Source of the DNA: Streptomyces niveus
Lineage (GTDB): Bacteria > Actinomycetota > Actinomycetes > Streptomycetales > Streptomycetaceae
Direction of reading: 5' to 3'
Assembly: GCF_002009175.1 (NCBI RefSeq)
Contig: NZ_CP018047.1
Location: forward strand, 2,356,001-2,420,000
Length of the DNA: 64,000 bases
In this document: positions 24,485 to 32,377 of the stretch, in pieces
How positions within the stretch are numbered: position 1 is the stretch's first letter
Layout of the letters: every line of letters starts with the position of its first letter
The notes under the pieces: model-generated
The model's input: the letters and a program-made list of their open reading frames with translations, nothing else
Database searches by the model: none
Told to the model about the DNA's origin: nothing
Program-made: the position numbers and the translations under genes

Positions 24485-25954
24485 TCAGTAACTCGTGCCG
24501 CTATCGGTCCCGTGGGTCTTCCCGTCACTCTTCCCGCCGCTGCCGGAACCGCTGACCTCGTTCGCCATCTCCTGGAGAAGCTTTCGCCACGGATTCGGAT
24601 CGAATGACCGCAGAACCTGTTCCTTGTCCCGCTTCAGGGCTTCACGGACCGCGAAATCACCCTGCTGGTTCTTCGCCATCAGATCGAGCAGCCGGTCGGC
24701 CGCCGCCGGAATAGCCGTACTGTCCCGCACCCTCACGCAGCTGCTCCGCGTGCCGTAGATGTCCTCGAAACAGTCGTATTCGGTGACGGCGCACGGCACT
24801 TCCGCGATGGCGGCCAACGCCGGTCCGAGCCCGACGCTCTCCACGTCCGAGGTGTTGGGGGTGAAGAGCACCGCGCCCCCGCTGTCCCTGCACAGCCCCA
24901 GCAGGTCGATCTCGTCGAGCCGCCAACGGCCCTCGGCATCCTGGTGGCTCGACAGCGGCACCCCGTCCAGAAAGACCACGTCGTCCTGGACGTTCAGCTC
25001 CTGGACGACGGAGACCACCTTCCGGGCGTACGGCGGGTCCTCGGCCAGACTGCCGAACACCAGCAGGCACGGCGCCGGCGTCCCCCGCTCCTCGCAGATC
25101 CGCTTCATCTCCGCGAACATGGAGACCGCGATCTCCACCCCCTTCACCTGGAACACCCGCACGGGCACCAGCAACAGCGGCCGGTCCGGGGCGAGTTGGT
25201 GCTGCGCCAGGAAGGACGCGTGCCGGTCACCGGGCTCCCGAGGTCCCAGCGTCGGCAGTACGTTCGGCAGCGTCGTCGCTTCGAGCTCCGTCGGATATCC
25301 CTTCACCTCGTCCGCCAGCGCGGGAGAGATGACGGCCCAGCGGTGACACGGATGCGTACCGGGCACGGGAGTGAACTCGTTCGGCGAGGCGGGGTACACA
25401 CGGGCCCCGTCCTCGAAGATCGCGCAGGTGCCGAAGAGGTCGTGATCCCAGAACAGCACCCCGCCCGGCACACCGGGGGGCCAGCGGCGGGCAGCCGCCC
25501 GGTGCAGGCCGAGGGTCACCGGCACGGCGTCGGAGAGCGTCATGTTGACCGCGCAGACCCAGTCGACGTCGTGTTCCTCGAACCAGCGCGTGAAGTACTC
25601 CTCGTACGGCCCGGCGAGCGACTCCACGCCACGGCGCAGCTCCGCGCGCTCCTCGTCGTCCAGTTCACCGGCCCGCGCCACCGCGCTGCGGATCCAGGTG
25701 AGTTCACGCATCAGCTCCGTGCGACCGGCCTCGACGGGCACGGCGTCGCTGGTGGACATCCAGTGGGGATACACACTGTGCTCGGCGCCTCGCGGGAAGA
25801 AGTGCTGCTTGTCGGGCCGCCAGGAGAAGCCGAGATCGGCCACCACCGGCAGCTCGATACTCCCGTTCCCCAGCTCGGACTCGATCACGTTCCGGAAGAT
25901 GGTGAGCAGACCGCTCACGGGCAGGCCATCTCCTGATATCAGCGCCAGTTTCAT
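24485..25954 (-). CDS. GT4-like glycosyltransferase
   Basis: A 489-residue protein from ATG 25954, with GAGAGG upstream. I do not recognise the exact family, but the GT-B layout is visible. The N-terminal domain begins MKLALISGDGLPVSGLLTIFRN. The second domain has LLLVPVRVFQVKGVEIAVSMFAEM (sugar-nucleotide phosphate-binding region) and SDVESVGLGPALAAIAEVPCAVTEYD. The latter matches the GT4 ExxxGLxxLEAMA motif with the second Glu replaced by Ala. No signal peptide or membrane segment. The Gly/Ser/Lys/Thr tail is low complexity. It is divergent from a PLP dehydratase gene across a palindrome. The acceptor is unknown. Confidence 0.7.
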   Translation of the reverse strand: MKLALISGDGLPVSGLLTIFRNVIESELGNGSIELPVVADLGFSWRPDKQHFFPRGAEHSVYPHWMSTSDAVPVEAGRTELMRELTWIRSAVARAGELDDEERAELRRGVESLAGPYEEYFTRWFEEHDVDWVCAVNMTLSDAVPVTLGLHRAAARRWPPGVPGGVLFWDHDLFGTCAIFEDGARVYPASPNEFTPVPGTHPCHRWAVISPALADEVKGYPTELEATTLPNVLPTLGPREPGDRHASFLAQHQLAPDRPLLLVPVRVFQVKGVEIAVSMFAEMKRICEERGTPAPCLLVFGSLAEDPPYARKVVSVVQELNVQDDVVFLDGVPLSSHQDAEGRWRLDEIDLLGLCRDSGGAVLFTPNTSDVESVGLGPALAAIAEVPCAVTEYDCFEDIYGTRSSCVRVRDSTAIPAAADRLLDLMAKNQQGDFAVREALKRDKEQVLRSFDPNPWRKLLQEMANEVSGSGSGGKSDGKTHGTDSGTSY

Positions 25955-26009
25955 CGAAAACCTCTCTTCTGAGGGTGATGGACCCAATCTCGATACGAGA
26001 CTTTCTGCG

Positions 26010-26037
26010 CACGTGTCCGCGTGCACACGGACATGTG
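26010..26037. promoter_or_regulatory. 28-bp near-perfect palindrome upstream of the glycosyltransferase
   Basis: The two 14-nt arms CACGTGTCCGCGTG and CACACGGACATGTG are complementary at 12 of 14 positions, with a perfect GTGCAC centre. It lies 56 bp upstream of the glycosyltransferase ATG, in the 291-bp gap divergent from the PLP dehydratase gene. It fits an operator for a dimeric regulator or an mRNA leader hairpin. Confidence 0.55.
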
Positions 26038-26167
26038 GAAACGCGGAATCACCGGAGGAACGCGGGCATGCGGAAAGGGCCGCGGGGCGGCGGGTTCACG
26101 TAGCGATTTCGCAGGGCGCACCGGTCGGCGCGATACGCCTTCCCGTATTCAAGGGGTGTCAAGCATT

Positions 26168-26179
26168 CATTGATCAATG
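26168..26179. promoter_or_regulatory. 12-bp perfect palindrome upstream of the PLP dehydratase gene
   Basis: CATTGATCAATG lies in an AT-rich patch 67 bp upstream of the ATG at 26246. It is a candidate regulatory site; no promoter elements are clear around it. Confidence 0.35.
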
Positions 26180-26245
26180 GGTAGTTGGGACCGGCTCCCC
26201 GTCCGCGCCCGGGTACTACGCTGCCGTCTCATGGAGGAGACTCGT

Positions 26246-27226
26246 ATGGAGAGCACTCGTCTCGACATCGATCGCATCCGGGCGGCCCGGCGGGTCATCG
26301 ACCCCGTTTTTCTTGACACCCCGCTGTACCGGTGCGAGGCCCTGGAGCCCGGGCTCGGATGTGCGGTGAGCGTCAAGCTGGAGACGGCGAATCCGGTGCG
26401 GAGCTTCAAGGGCCGCGGCACCGAGATGGTCGCGAGTCAGCTGGCCGGAAACGGCTCGGGAGCCGTGGTGTGCGCCAGTGCGGGCAATCTCGGTCAGGCC
26501 CTCGCGTGGTCCGGTCGTGGCCGGGGGCTCGACGTGGCCGTCGTGGCGTCCCGCTTCGCGACCGCGGCCAAGCTCGACCGCATACGCGCGCTGGGGGCCG
26601 CGCTGGAACTGGTGGACGGCGACCACGAGATGGCCCGTGAGCGGGCGGCGGACATCGCGCGGTACGAGGGGATCCGGCTGGTCGAGGACAGCCTGGACAT
26701 CGAGACCTGCGAGGGCGCCGCGACCATCGGCCTTGAACTGGTGGACACCCCGCCGTCGTTCGACACCGTCCTGATCGCTCTCGGCGGCGGGGCGCTGGCG
26801 ACCGGCGTGGGGCATGTGGTGAAGGCCCTCGCGCCCGGGGTGGAGGTGATCTGCGTCCAGCCGCTGGGCGCACCGGCGATGACACACTCGTGGCGCCAAC
26901 GGCGCGTCGTGACCACCGAGTCGACCGACACCATCGCCGACGGCGTCGCGGGCCGACGTCCCATCCCGGCCGTCCTTGACGACCTGCTGCTCGTCGCCGA
27001 CGACGCGGTCCTGGTCCGGGAGGCGTCGATCATCGCCGGTATGCGGCTGCTCCTCGACCACGCCGGCCTCGTCGTCGAACCGTCCGCCGCGCTCGGTATC
27101 GCCGCGATCCTCGAAGACCGTGACCGTTTCGCCGGCCGGCACGTGGTCACCGTCGTCTGCGGCAGCAACGTCGACGTGGACGCCTATCACCGCTGGGTCG
27201 GCACCGCCCGCGTGCCCGGGGTCTGA
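26246..27226 (+). CDS. PLP-dependent threonine/serine dehydratase-like protein
   Basis: A 326-residue fold-type II enzyme. I chose the ATG at 26246 because GGAGGA precedes it closely. The PLP lysine is in NPVRSFKGRGTEM, the substrate loop is CASAGNLGQALAW, the phosphate loop is ALGGGALATGVG, and a VCGSNVD motif lies near the end. There is no C-terminal ACT domain, so it resembles catabolic dehydratases or serine racemase-like enzymes rather than feedback-regulated IlvA. Expected products are 2-aminoacrylate or 2-aminocrotonate, the substrates of RidA. It is divergent from the glycosyltransferase. Confidence 0.85.
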   Translation: MESTRLDIDRIRAARRVIDPVFLDTPLYRCEALEPGLGCAVSVKLETANPVRSFKGRGTEMVASQLAGNGSGAVVCASAGNLGQALAWSGRGRGLDVAVVASRFATAAKLDRIRALGAALELVDGDHEMARERAADIARYEGIRLVEDSLDIETCEGAATIGLELVDTPPSFDTVLIALGGGALATGVGHVVKALAPGVEVICVQPLGAPAMTHSWRQRRVVTTESTDTIADGVAGRRPIPAVLDDLLLVADDAVLVREASIIAGMRLLLDHAGLVVEPSAALGIAAILEDRDRFAGRHVVTVVCGSNVDVDAYHRWVGTARVPGV

Positions 27227-27254
27227 CAACCGCCCCGGGCTCCGTGCGGGGCGG

Positions 27255-29807
27255 TCAGATCACCGGCGACGTCGCGTCCGCGCCGTCCGTACCCTCCGTG
27301 CTCTCCGTACCGCCGGTGCTCTCCGTGCCCTCCGTCGTCGCGGAGTCCGAAGGGGCCGCGGACGACGGTTCCACCGGGATGCCGACCGTCGCCGACTCCG
27401 GTGGCGGTGCCGGGGTCGTCGATGTCGGCGGAGGCGATGTCGGGGTCGACGGCGGAGGCGACGTGGGGGTCGACGGGGAGGGGCTGGTGTCCGTCGGTTC
27501 GGGGTCCGGGTCGGAGTCCGTGGGGTCCGGGTCCGGGTCGGAGGGATCCGGCTCGTCGTCCGGCTCCGACGGGTCGTCGGACGGGCTGTCGCCCGGGTCC
27601 GCGGACTCGGATCCGCCGCTCGTGCTGGGTGTCGGCGCGCCCGAACTCGCCGTGCCCGGACGGCCGCCCGGCTCGGCGGGCTTCTTCGTGCTCGCGTCGG
27701 CGGGCGTCTCCGTGTCGTATCCGGTGCCGTCGTCGTCTTCCGCCGAGTGGTCGGTCTGGACCCGGTCGGTCGGTGTGTCGTTGCCCGACGCCCCGAGCGT
27801 GACGACCGTGCCCAGTACGGCGGCGAGTACCGCGCCCGCGCCCGCGGCGACCAGGTTGCGGCGGGCGCCGCCCAGCACCGCTCGGCGCCGGCGTGCGGGT
27901 GGCGCGCCGGTGGGGGCTCCCGCCGCCGGGGTGTCGTCGCGACGGGTGACCAGCGTCAGCCGGTCGTCCGGCGACGGCGGCCTGAGGACGGGTACGACCA
28001 TGGACAGGCCTCGCGAGGGCGACACCGGCGGTTCGGCGTCGGCCTTGCGGAACGCGGCCGGGGTGTTCCCGTTCTCCCGGTCGGAGACCAGGGCCAGCGC
28101 CCTGCGCCCGGACACCGTGCCCCGCTTGTCCGCCACCGCGCCGCGCATGCTGATGGAGGTCTCCAGCTCCGCGCGGGCCCGGTCCAGGCGCCCGACGCAG
28201 AGCGCGAGAATCCCCAACTCGTGGTGGAAATAAGCTTCTTCGGCGACCTCTCCGGCGATCCTCGCCGCTTCCTGGCCGATCCGCAGCGCGCGCTCCCAGG
28301 CGCCCCAGTGCAGCCCCGCCATGAAGGCGGGCGCCGCGCCCCTGGCCAGCAGGACGGCGGCGCTCGCGTGCCCCGGCTCCCCGCTGGAGACCAGCGGCGT
28401 CATCGCGGCGAGCAGCGCGTCCGCCTCGGACGCGGCCCGCCGGGGGGTGACGGAGGGATGACCGGCCCACCAGGTGAAGTGCTGGACGGCGGTGTGCGCG
28501 CGGGACGTGGCCTCGACTCCGTATCCTCGCGCCTCCAGTTGGGCCAGCGCCCCGGCGGCGAGCCGGTAGCGCGGGCCGACGGGCGAGAGGAGTCCGGCGT
28601 TCATGAGTTCGCCGACGGCGGCGTCGGCGTGGGTGTCGCCCACCAGGGCCGGCAGATGGGCCTGGTGCGGCACCTCGCCGCCGAGGGCGACGGCGAAGCG
28701 CAATGTCTCACGCGCGGCCTCGCCGAGCCGGGAGGCGAGCAGCGCGGCGGGCGCGGCGCCCTCGCCGAGGGTCGGCAGCGGTACGTCGTGCGACGCTTCG
28801 GCGGTGGGCCCGTCGCCCTCCGGCGAACCCTGTCCCTGCCCGTACGGCACGTCGTCCAGCTCGTGGACGAAGACCCCGTCGGCCTCGTACGCACCGGAGT
28901 CGGCGCGTTGGCTGTCGCGTCCGCGCAGCAGCGCGCCCGCCTGGACGAAGCGCTGCGGCAGCCCCTCGGACTCGAACCAGAGGTCACCGGCCCAGTTCGC
29001 CTCCTCGTCGGTGAGGGGGCGTCCCGTGGCGCGCTCCAGCAGGTCGAGCGAGGCGCCGCGGCCGAGGCCGCCGAGCAGGACCTCTTCGAGCCGCGAGCGG
29101 CCGATGGGTGCGTCGACGTCGGGGGTGACCGCGAGGAGGAAGGCGCATTCGGGCGCGGCTTCGAGCAGTTCGTCCAGCGGGTCGCCGCCGAATTCGAGGT
29201 CGTCGAGGACGACGACGGCGCCGATGCCGCGGACCAGTTCGAGCAGTCCGGCGCGGTCGGGGCGGTGCAGCACGGACCGGTACACGGCCGCGTACAGCTC
29301 GTACAGCAGCTCGGTGACGGTGCGGTGGTGGCCGGAGAGGCGTACGACCCCGTCCGGGGCCAGGTCCTCGCAGTCGGCGGCGACGGCTTCGAGCAGGGCG
29401 GTACGGCCGGAGCCCGCCGAGCCCGTGAGACGTACGGAGTGTCCGCGCCCCAGCAGCCCGACGAGCCGCTCGCGCTCGTCCTGACGCTCCAGCAGCGGGA
29501 AGGGGGGCGCGCCGGGACCCGGCGGTATGGGCGGCCGGCCGGCCCTGCGCTGTTCGGCGCGCTCGTCGGCGTCGAGCCTGACGGGGGTGGGCGGCTGCGA
29601 TCCCGGCGGGCAGGGCTCGATCTCACTGCCGTCGACGGGGTTGACGGTGATCAGGAAGTCGCCCGAGATCAGCTCGACGGTGCGCACGGGCGTCGGGTGC
29701 GACAGCCACGGGTTCGGGCGCTCGGCGCCGTCCGCGGGTCTGTCGTCGGCGCGCCCGGCACCCTCGGGACGCGGGTCCGCGGGGTGGGTCGGGTCGGTCG
29801 GGTTCAT
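27255..29807 (-). CDS. Large P-loop ATPase with a single membrane segment and disordered C-terminus
   Basis: About 850 residues from ATG 29807 (MNPTDPTHPADPRPEG), with a GGGGGG ribosome binding site. A winged-helix-like or DNA-binding-type N-terminus is not evident. An AAA/STAND-type domain has Walker A LTGSAGSGRTALLEAV and Walker B AVVVLDDLEF, followed by helical, TPR-like sequence. One membrane segment lies near residue 670 (NLVAAGAGAVLAAVLGTVVTLGA). Beyond it are about 180 residues rich in Asp, Pro, Ser and Thr, predicted outside the cell. This suggests a membrane signalling ATPase; role unknown. Confidence 0.75.
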   Translation of the reverse strand: MNPTDPTHPADPRPEGAGRADDRPADGAERPNPWLSHPTPVRTVELISGDFLITVNPVDGSEIEPCPPGSQPPTPVRLDADERAEQRRAGRPPIPPGPGAPPFPLLERQDERERLVGLLGRGHSVRLTGSAGSGRTALLEAVAADCEDLAPDGVVRLSGHHRTVTELLYELYAAVYRSVLHRPDRAGLLELVRGIGAVVVLDDLEFGGDPLDELLEAAPECAFLLAVTPDVDAPIGRSRLEEVLLGGLGRGASLDLLERATGRPLTDEEANWAGDLWFESEGLPQRFVQAGALLRGRDSQRADSGAYEADGVFVHELDDVPYGQGQGSPEGDGPTAEASHDVPLPTLGEGAAPAALLASRLGEAARETLRFAVALGGEVPHQAHLPALVGDTHADAAVGELMNAGLLSPVGPRYRLAAGALAQLEARGYGVEATSRAHTAVQHFTWWAGHPSVTPRRAASEADALLAAMTPLVSSGEPGHASAAVLLARGAAPAFMAGLHWGAWERALRIGQEAARIAGEVAEEAYFHHELGILALCVGRLDRARAELETSISMRGAVADKRGTVSGRRALALVSDRENGNTPAAFRKADAEPPVSPSRGLSMVVPVLRPPSPDDRLTLVTRRDDTPAAGAPTGAPPARRRRAVLGGARRNLVAAGAGAVLAAVLGTVVTLGASGNDTPTDRVQTDHSAEDDDGTGYDTETPADASTKKPAEPGGRPGTASSGAPTPSTSGGSESADPGDSPSDDPSEPDDEPDPSDPDPDPTDSDPDPEPTDTSPSPSTPTSPPPSTPTSPPPTSTTPAPPPESATVGIPVEPSSAAPSDSATTEGTESTGGTESTEGTDGADATSPVI

Positions 29808-29903
29808 CGTCAAAGCCCCCCAGATCGTGGCGTGCGGTTGCCCTTCCGGCCTCGCACGCCCCGCTGTCGCTTCTGGTCCGGTGCCCGCCGCATGGGTTGT
29901 TGG

Positions 29904-29918
29904 TCGGCCGACGGCCGA
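29904..29918. promoter_or_regulatory. 15-bp palindrome upstream of the P-loop ATPase gene
   Basis: TCGGCCGACGGCCGA is a perfect dyad around a central base, next to TAGGGT-like sequence on the minus strand that could be a -10 box. It lies about 100 bp upstream of the ATPase start and could be an operator. Confidence 0.35.
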
Positions 29919-30007
29919 AACCCTAAACCTCCGCACAGTATCCAGGAACAGCCGGGGTGCCACCCCGTCCGAGACGTCACGGTCTCGTGAGGATTGTGCG
30001 TGGCTCG

Positions 30008-30045
30008 CGGACCGCGGGCGCCGGGCGGGCGCCGCCCGCGGTCCG
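30008..30045 (-). terminator. Terminator after the STAS gene
   Basis: CGGACCGCGGGCG and CGCCCGCGGTCCG form a perfect 13-bp stem with a 12-nt loop, 22 bp downstream of the minus-strand STAS gene stop. Confidence 0.75.
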
Positions 30046-30066
30046 GGTGTTCGGGCGTTTCGGATG

Positions 30067-30390
30067 TCAGACGCGCGGAAGCGATTCTGCTGCGATACCG
30101 CCCTCGATGGCGAGGATGCGGTGCAGCCGCGTGGCCACCAGCAGGCGCTGCATCTGGGTAGGTACGCCGCGCAGGACGAGTCTGCGTCCGCAGCGTCCGG
30201 CCCTGCGGTGCGCGCCCATGATGACGCCGAGGCCCGTGGCGTCCCAGGAATCCAGTCCGGTCAGATCGAGCACCAGGTCGCCGGCTCCGTCGTCGACGGC
30301 CGTGTGCAGGACCGTACGGGCGTCCGCCGCGCTGCGGACGTCGAGGCGGCCCTCGACGACCAGCTCGGCGTGGTCGCCCCTGATGTGCAT
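30067..30390 (-). CDS. STAS-domain anti-anti-sigma-like protein
   Basis: A 107-residue STAS protein (ELVVEGRLDVRSAADARTVL, then DLVLDLTGLDSWDATGLGVIMGAHRRAG, then LRGVPTQMQRLLVATRL). In SpoIIAA-type proteins the phosphorylated residue is the second Ser of DSSGLG; here the motif reads DATGLG, putting Thr52 at that place. It may still be phosphorylated by a Ser/Thr anti-sigma kinase, and would release a sigma factor from its anti-sigma. No kinase or sigma gene is adjacent. The promoter region contains four 13-bp tandem repeats. Confidence 0.88.
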   Translation of the reverse strand: MHIRGDHAELVVEGRLDVRSAADARTVLHTAVDDGAGDLVLDLTGLDSWDATGLGVIMGAHRRAGRCGRRLVLRGVPTQMQRLLVATRLHRILAIEGGIAAESLPRV

Positions 30391-30435
30391 ATGCGCTCCC
30401 CGAATGCCTCTGTGCTCCGCGTCTGTGTTCTCGGT

Positions 30436-30487
30436 CTACGTGCGATGCGTTCGTGTGATGCGTTTGTGCAATGTCTTTGTGCAACAA
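30436..30487. repeat. Four imperfect 13-bp tandem repeats upstream of the STAS gene
   Basis: The units are CTACGTGCGATGC, GTTCGTGTGATGC, GTTTGTGCAATGT and CTTTGTGCAACAA (30436-30448, 30449-30461, 30462-30474, 30475-30487). Weaker copies may continue toward the gene. The array starts 46 bp upstream of the STAS ATG, so it covers the expected promoter. Confidence 0.7.
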
Positions 30488-30622
30488 CTGACAGCCGCGC
30501 GGCCGCGGAAGTTGCCGTCCGTGAGCGAACTGATACCGAATTCACCCGGTGGGGTGAGGAGCGACCGGTCGATGTCGCTCGCCCCCCGCCCGCGAACCCG
30601 CGAGCCCGCCCGCACGCTGAAG

Positions 30623-31471
30623 TCAGTGCTTGTAGAAGCCCTGCCCGCTCTTGCGCCCGATGTCACCCGCGTCCACCATCCGGCGCATCAGCTCGGGCGC
30701 CGCGAACTTCTCGTCCTGCGACTCGGTGTAGATGTTGTCCGCGGCGTGCAGCAGGATGTCGACGCCCGTGAGGTCGGCGGTCGCGAGCGGGCCCATGGCG
30801 TGGCCGAAGCCGAGCTTGCACGCGATGTCGATGTCCTCGGCGGTGGCGACGCCCGACTCCTGGAGCTTGGCCGCCTCGACGACCAGGGCGGTGATGAGCC
30901 TGGTGGTGACGAAACCCGCGACGTCACGGTTGACGACGATGCAGGTCTTGCCGACCGATTCGGCGAACTCCCGTGTGGTGGCGAGGGTTTCGTCGCTGGT
31001 CTTGTAGCCGCGTACCAGTTCGCAGAGGTTCATCATCGGTACGGGCGAGAAGAAGTGGGCGCCCACGACGCGTTCGGGACGCTCCGTGGCCGCCGCGATC
31101 TTGGTGATCGGGATCGCCGAGGTGTTGGAGGCGAGGACGGTGTCGTCGCGTACGAGCTTGTCGAGCGCGCGGAAGATCTCGTGCTTGATGTCGAGCTTCT
31201 CGAAGACGGCCTCGACGACGATGTCGGCGTCGGCCGCGGCGTCCAGATCGGTGGTCGTGGTGATCCGGGCGAGCGCGGCGTCCGCGTCCGCCTCTTCGAG
31301 CCTGCCCTTGGCGACGAATCTGGCGTACGAGGCACGGATCGCGTCCTTGCCACGGGCCAGGGCCTCGTCGGTCACATCTCGCAGGATCACGTCCCAGCCC
31401 GCCTGGGCCGAGACCTGCGCGATTCCGGACCCCATGAGTCCGGCACCGATGACGGCGAGCTTCCTGGCCAC
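30623..31471 (-). CDS. 3-hydroxybutyryl-CoA dehydrogenase
   Basis: A 282-residue enzyme. The Rossmann NAD-binding motif is LAVIGAGLMGSGIAQVSAQAG, the catalytic His is in ERVVGAHFFSPVPMMNLCELV, and the C-terminal domain (NRDVAGFVTTRLITALVVEAA, DIGRKSGQGFYKH) is complete. It reduces acetoacetyl-CoA to 3-hydroxybutyryl-CoA or the reverse. In streptomycetes this step feeds both poly-hydroxybutyrate and the ethylmalonyl-CoA/butyrate route. It is encoded as a single gene; nothing on the same strand is close. Confidence 0.95.
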   Translation of the reverse strand: MARKLAVIGAGLMGSGIAQVSAQAGWDVILRDVTDEALARGKDAIRASYARFVAKGRLEEADADAALARITTTTDLDAAADADIVVEAVFEKLDIKHEIFRALDKLVRDDTVLASNTSAIPITKIAAATERPERVVGAHFFSPVPMMNLCELVRGYKTSDETLATTREFAESVGKTCIVVNRDVAGFVTTRLITALVVEAAKLQESGVATAEDIDIACKLGFGHAMGPLATADLTGVDILLHAADNIYTESQDEKFAAPELMRRMVDAGDIGRKSGQGFYKH

Positions 31472-31638
31472 GACGTACCCCTTGATTTCCGCTCCGGACC
31501 GGCGAGTGCCTTAACACACGCTTTACATTTGCTCTCTGCCGGAGGTTATCGGTCGTGAGGTGCCCTGTGGTGGTGAAGAGATGCGCGTCACGTCTCACAT
31601 GACGGACATCACATCCGTACACGACGCGAGTCGGCCCA

Positions 31639-32277
31639 TCAGCCTTGCCGTACAGCGTACTTGAGCACCTTCCCGCCGAGCACTTCCTCGATGTCGTCGA
31701 GCAGCACGAGCGCTTCGCGCGAGGTGTCCTCGGGGGTCCGGCCGGCCAGCATCCGGCGGCCGACGAACGCCATGAGCGTGCCGTGCGCCCAGGCGAGTTG
31801 ACCGGCGACCAGGGTGGGCAGGGTGTCCGAATCGTCGGCGCCGGTCTCCTCGCGGAGCGTCGCCTCCAGATGGACGAGGAGTTCCTGCTGGATGTACCAG
31901 AGCCGGGACCTCAGTGAGTGCGAGTCGTCGACGACCTTCATGAAGCGGTCGTAGCCACTGTGCAGTCCGATGGTGGGCGAGACGGTCTCGGTCAGCTCGC
32001 GCAGTTCGCGCAGGACGGCTTCCGCCGCCGACTCGCCCGCGTCACGGGCGCGTACGAACCGGGAGAGCCGTTCGACGATGCCCCGGCTGCGGTCGAGGAA
32101 GAGGTCTTCCTTGGTGGAAAAGTAGTTGTAGACCGTGTTGACGGAGACGTCCGACGCCTCGGCGACCTCGGCGATGGTCACCGCGTCGAAGCCGCGCTCG
32201 ACGAACAGATGCGTGGCGACGTCGGAGATGTACTGCCTGGTCTGGCGCTTCTTGCGCTCGCGGAGCCCTTCGGACAT
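31639..32277 (-). CDS. TetR family transcriptional regulator
   Basis: A 212-residue protein from ATG 32277 with GAGAGG upstream (MSEGLRERKKRQTRQYISDVATHLFVERGFDAVTIAEVAEASDVSVNTVYNYF). The helix-turn-helix is complete at about residues 30-55. The ligand-binding domain is helical and not specific to any known ligand class. It is divergent from an ABC exporter operon with a dyad site between them, so it most likely represses the exporter. Confidence 0.92.
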   Translation of the reverse strand: MSEGLRERKKRQTRQYISDVATHLFVERGFDAVTIAEVAEASDVSVNTVYNYFSTKEDLFLDRSRGIVERLSRFVRARDAGESAAEAVLRELRELTETVSPTIGLHSGYDRFMKVVDDSHSLRSRLWYIQQELLVHLEATLREETGADDSDTLPTLVAGQLAWAHGTLMAFVGRRMLAGRTPEDTSREALVLLDDIEEVLGGKVLKYAVRQG

Positions 32278-32336
32278 GCCTCTCAGCTTACGGACGGAAG
32301 CTCGCACCGCTTCATCGCTTCGCCACTGAAACTTTG

Positions 32337-32362
32337 GAGTCATTGCAAAATTTAAGTGACTC
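32337..32362. promoter_or_regulatory. Dyad site between tetR and the ABC exporter
   Basis: GAGTCA at 32337-32342 is mirrored by TGACTC at 32357-32362, with a partly symmetric AT-rich centre. It lies 60 bp from the tetR start and 16 bp from the ABC ATPase start, where a repressor would block both promoters. Confidence 0.6.
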
Positions 32363-32377
32363 TGTTTTTCTTGGGCC

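Noticed and set aside
26976..29990. A 1004-residue plus-strand frame across the dehydratase end and the ATPase
   Set aside because: Arg/Gly/Ala-rich, with no motifs, and antisense to a P-loop ATPase with clear Walker A and B.
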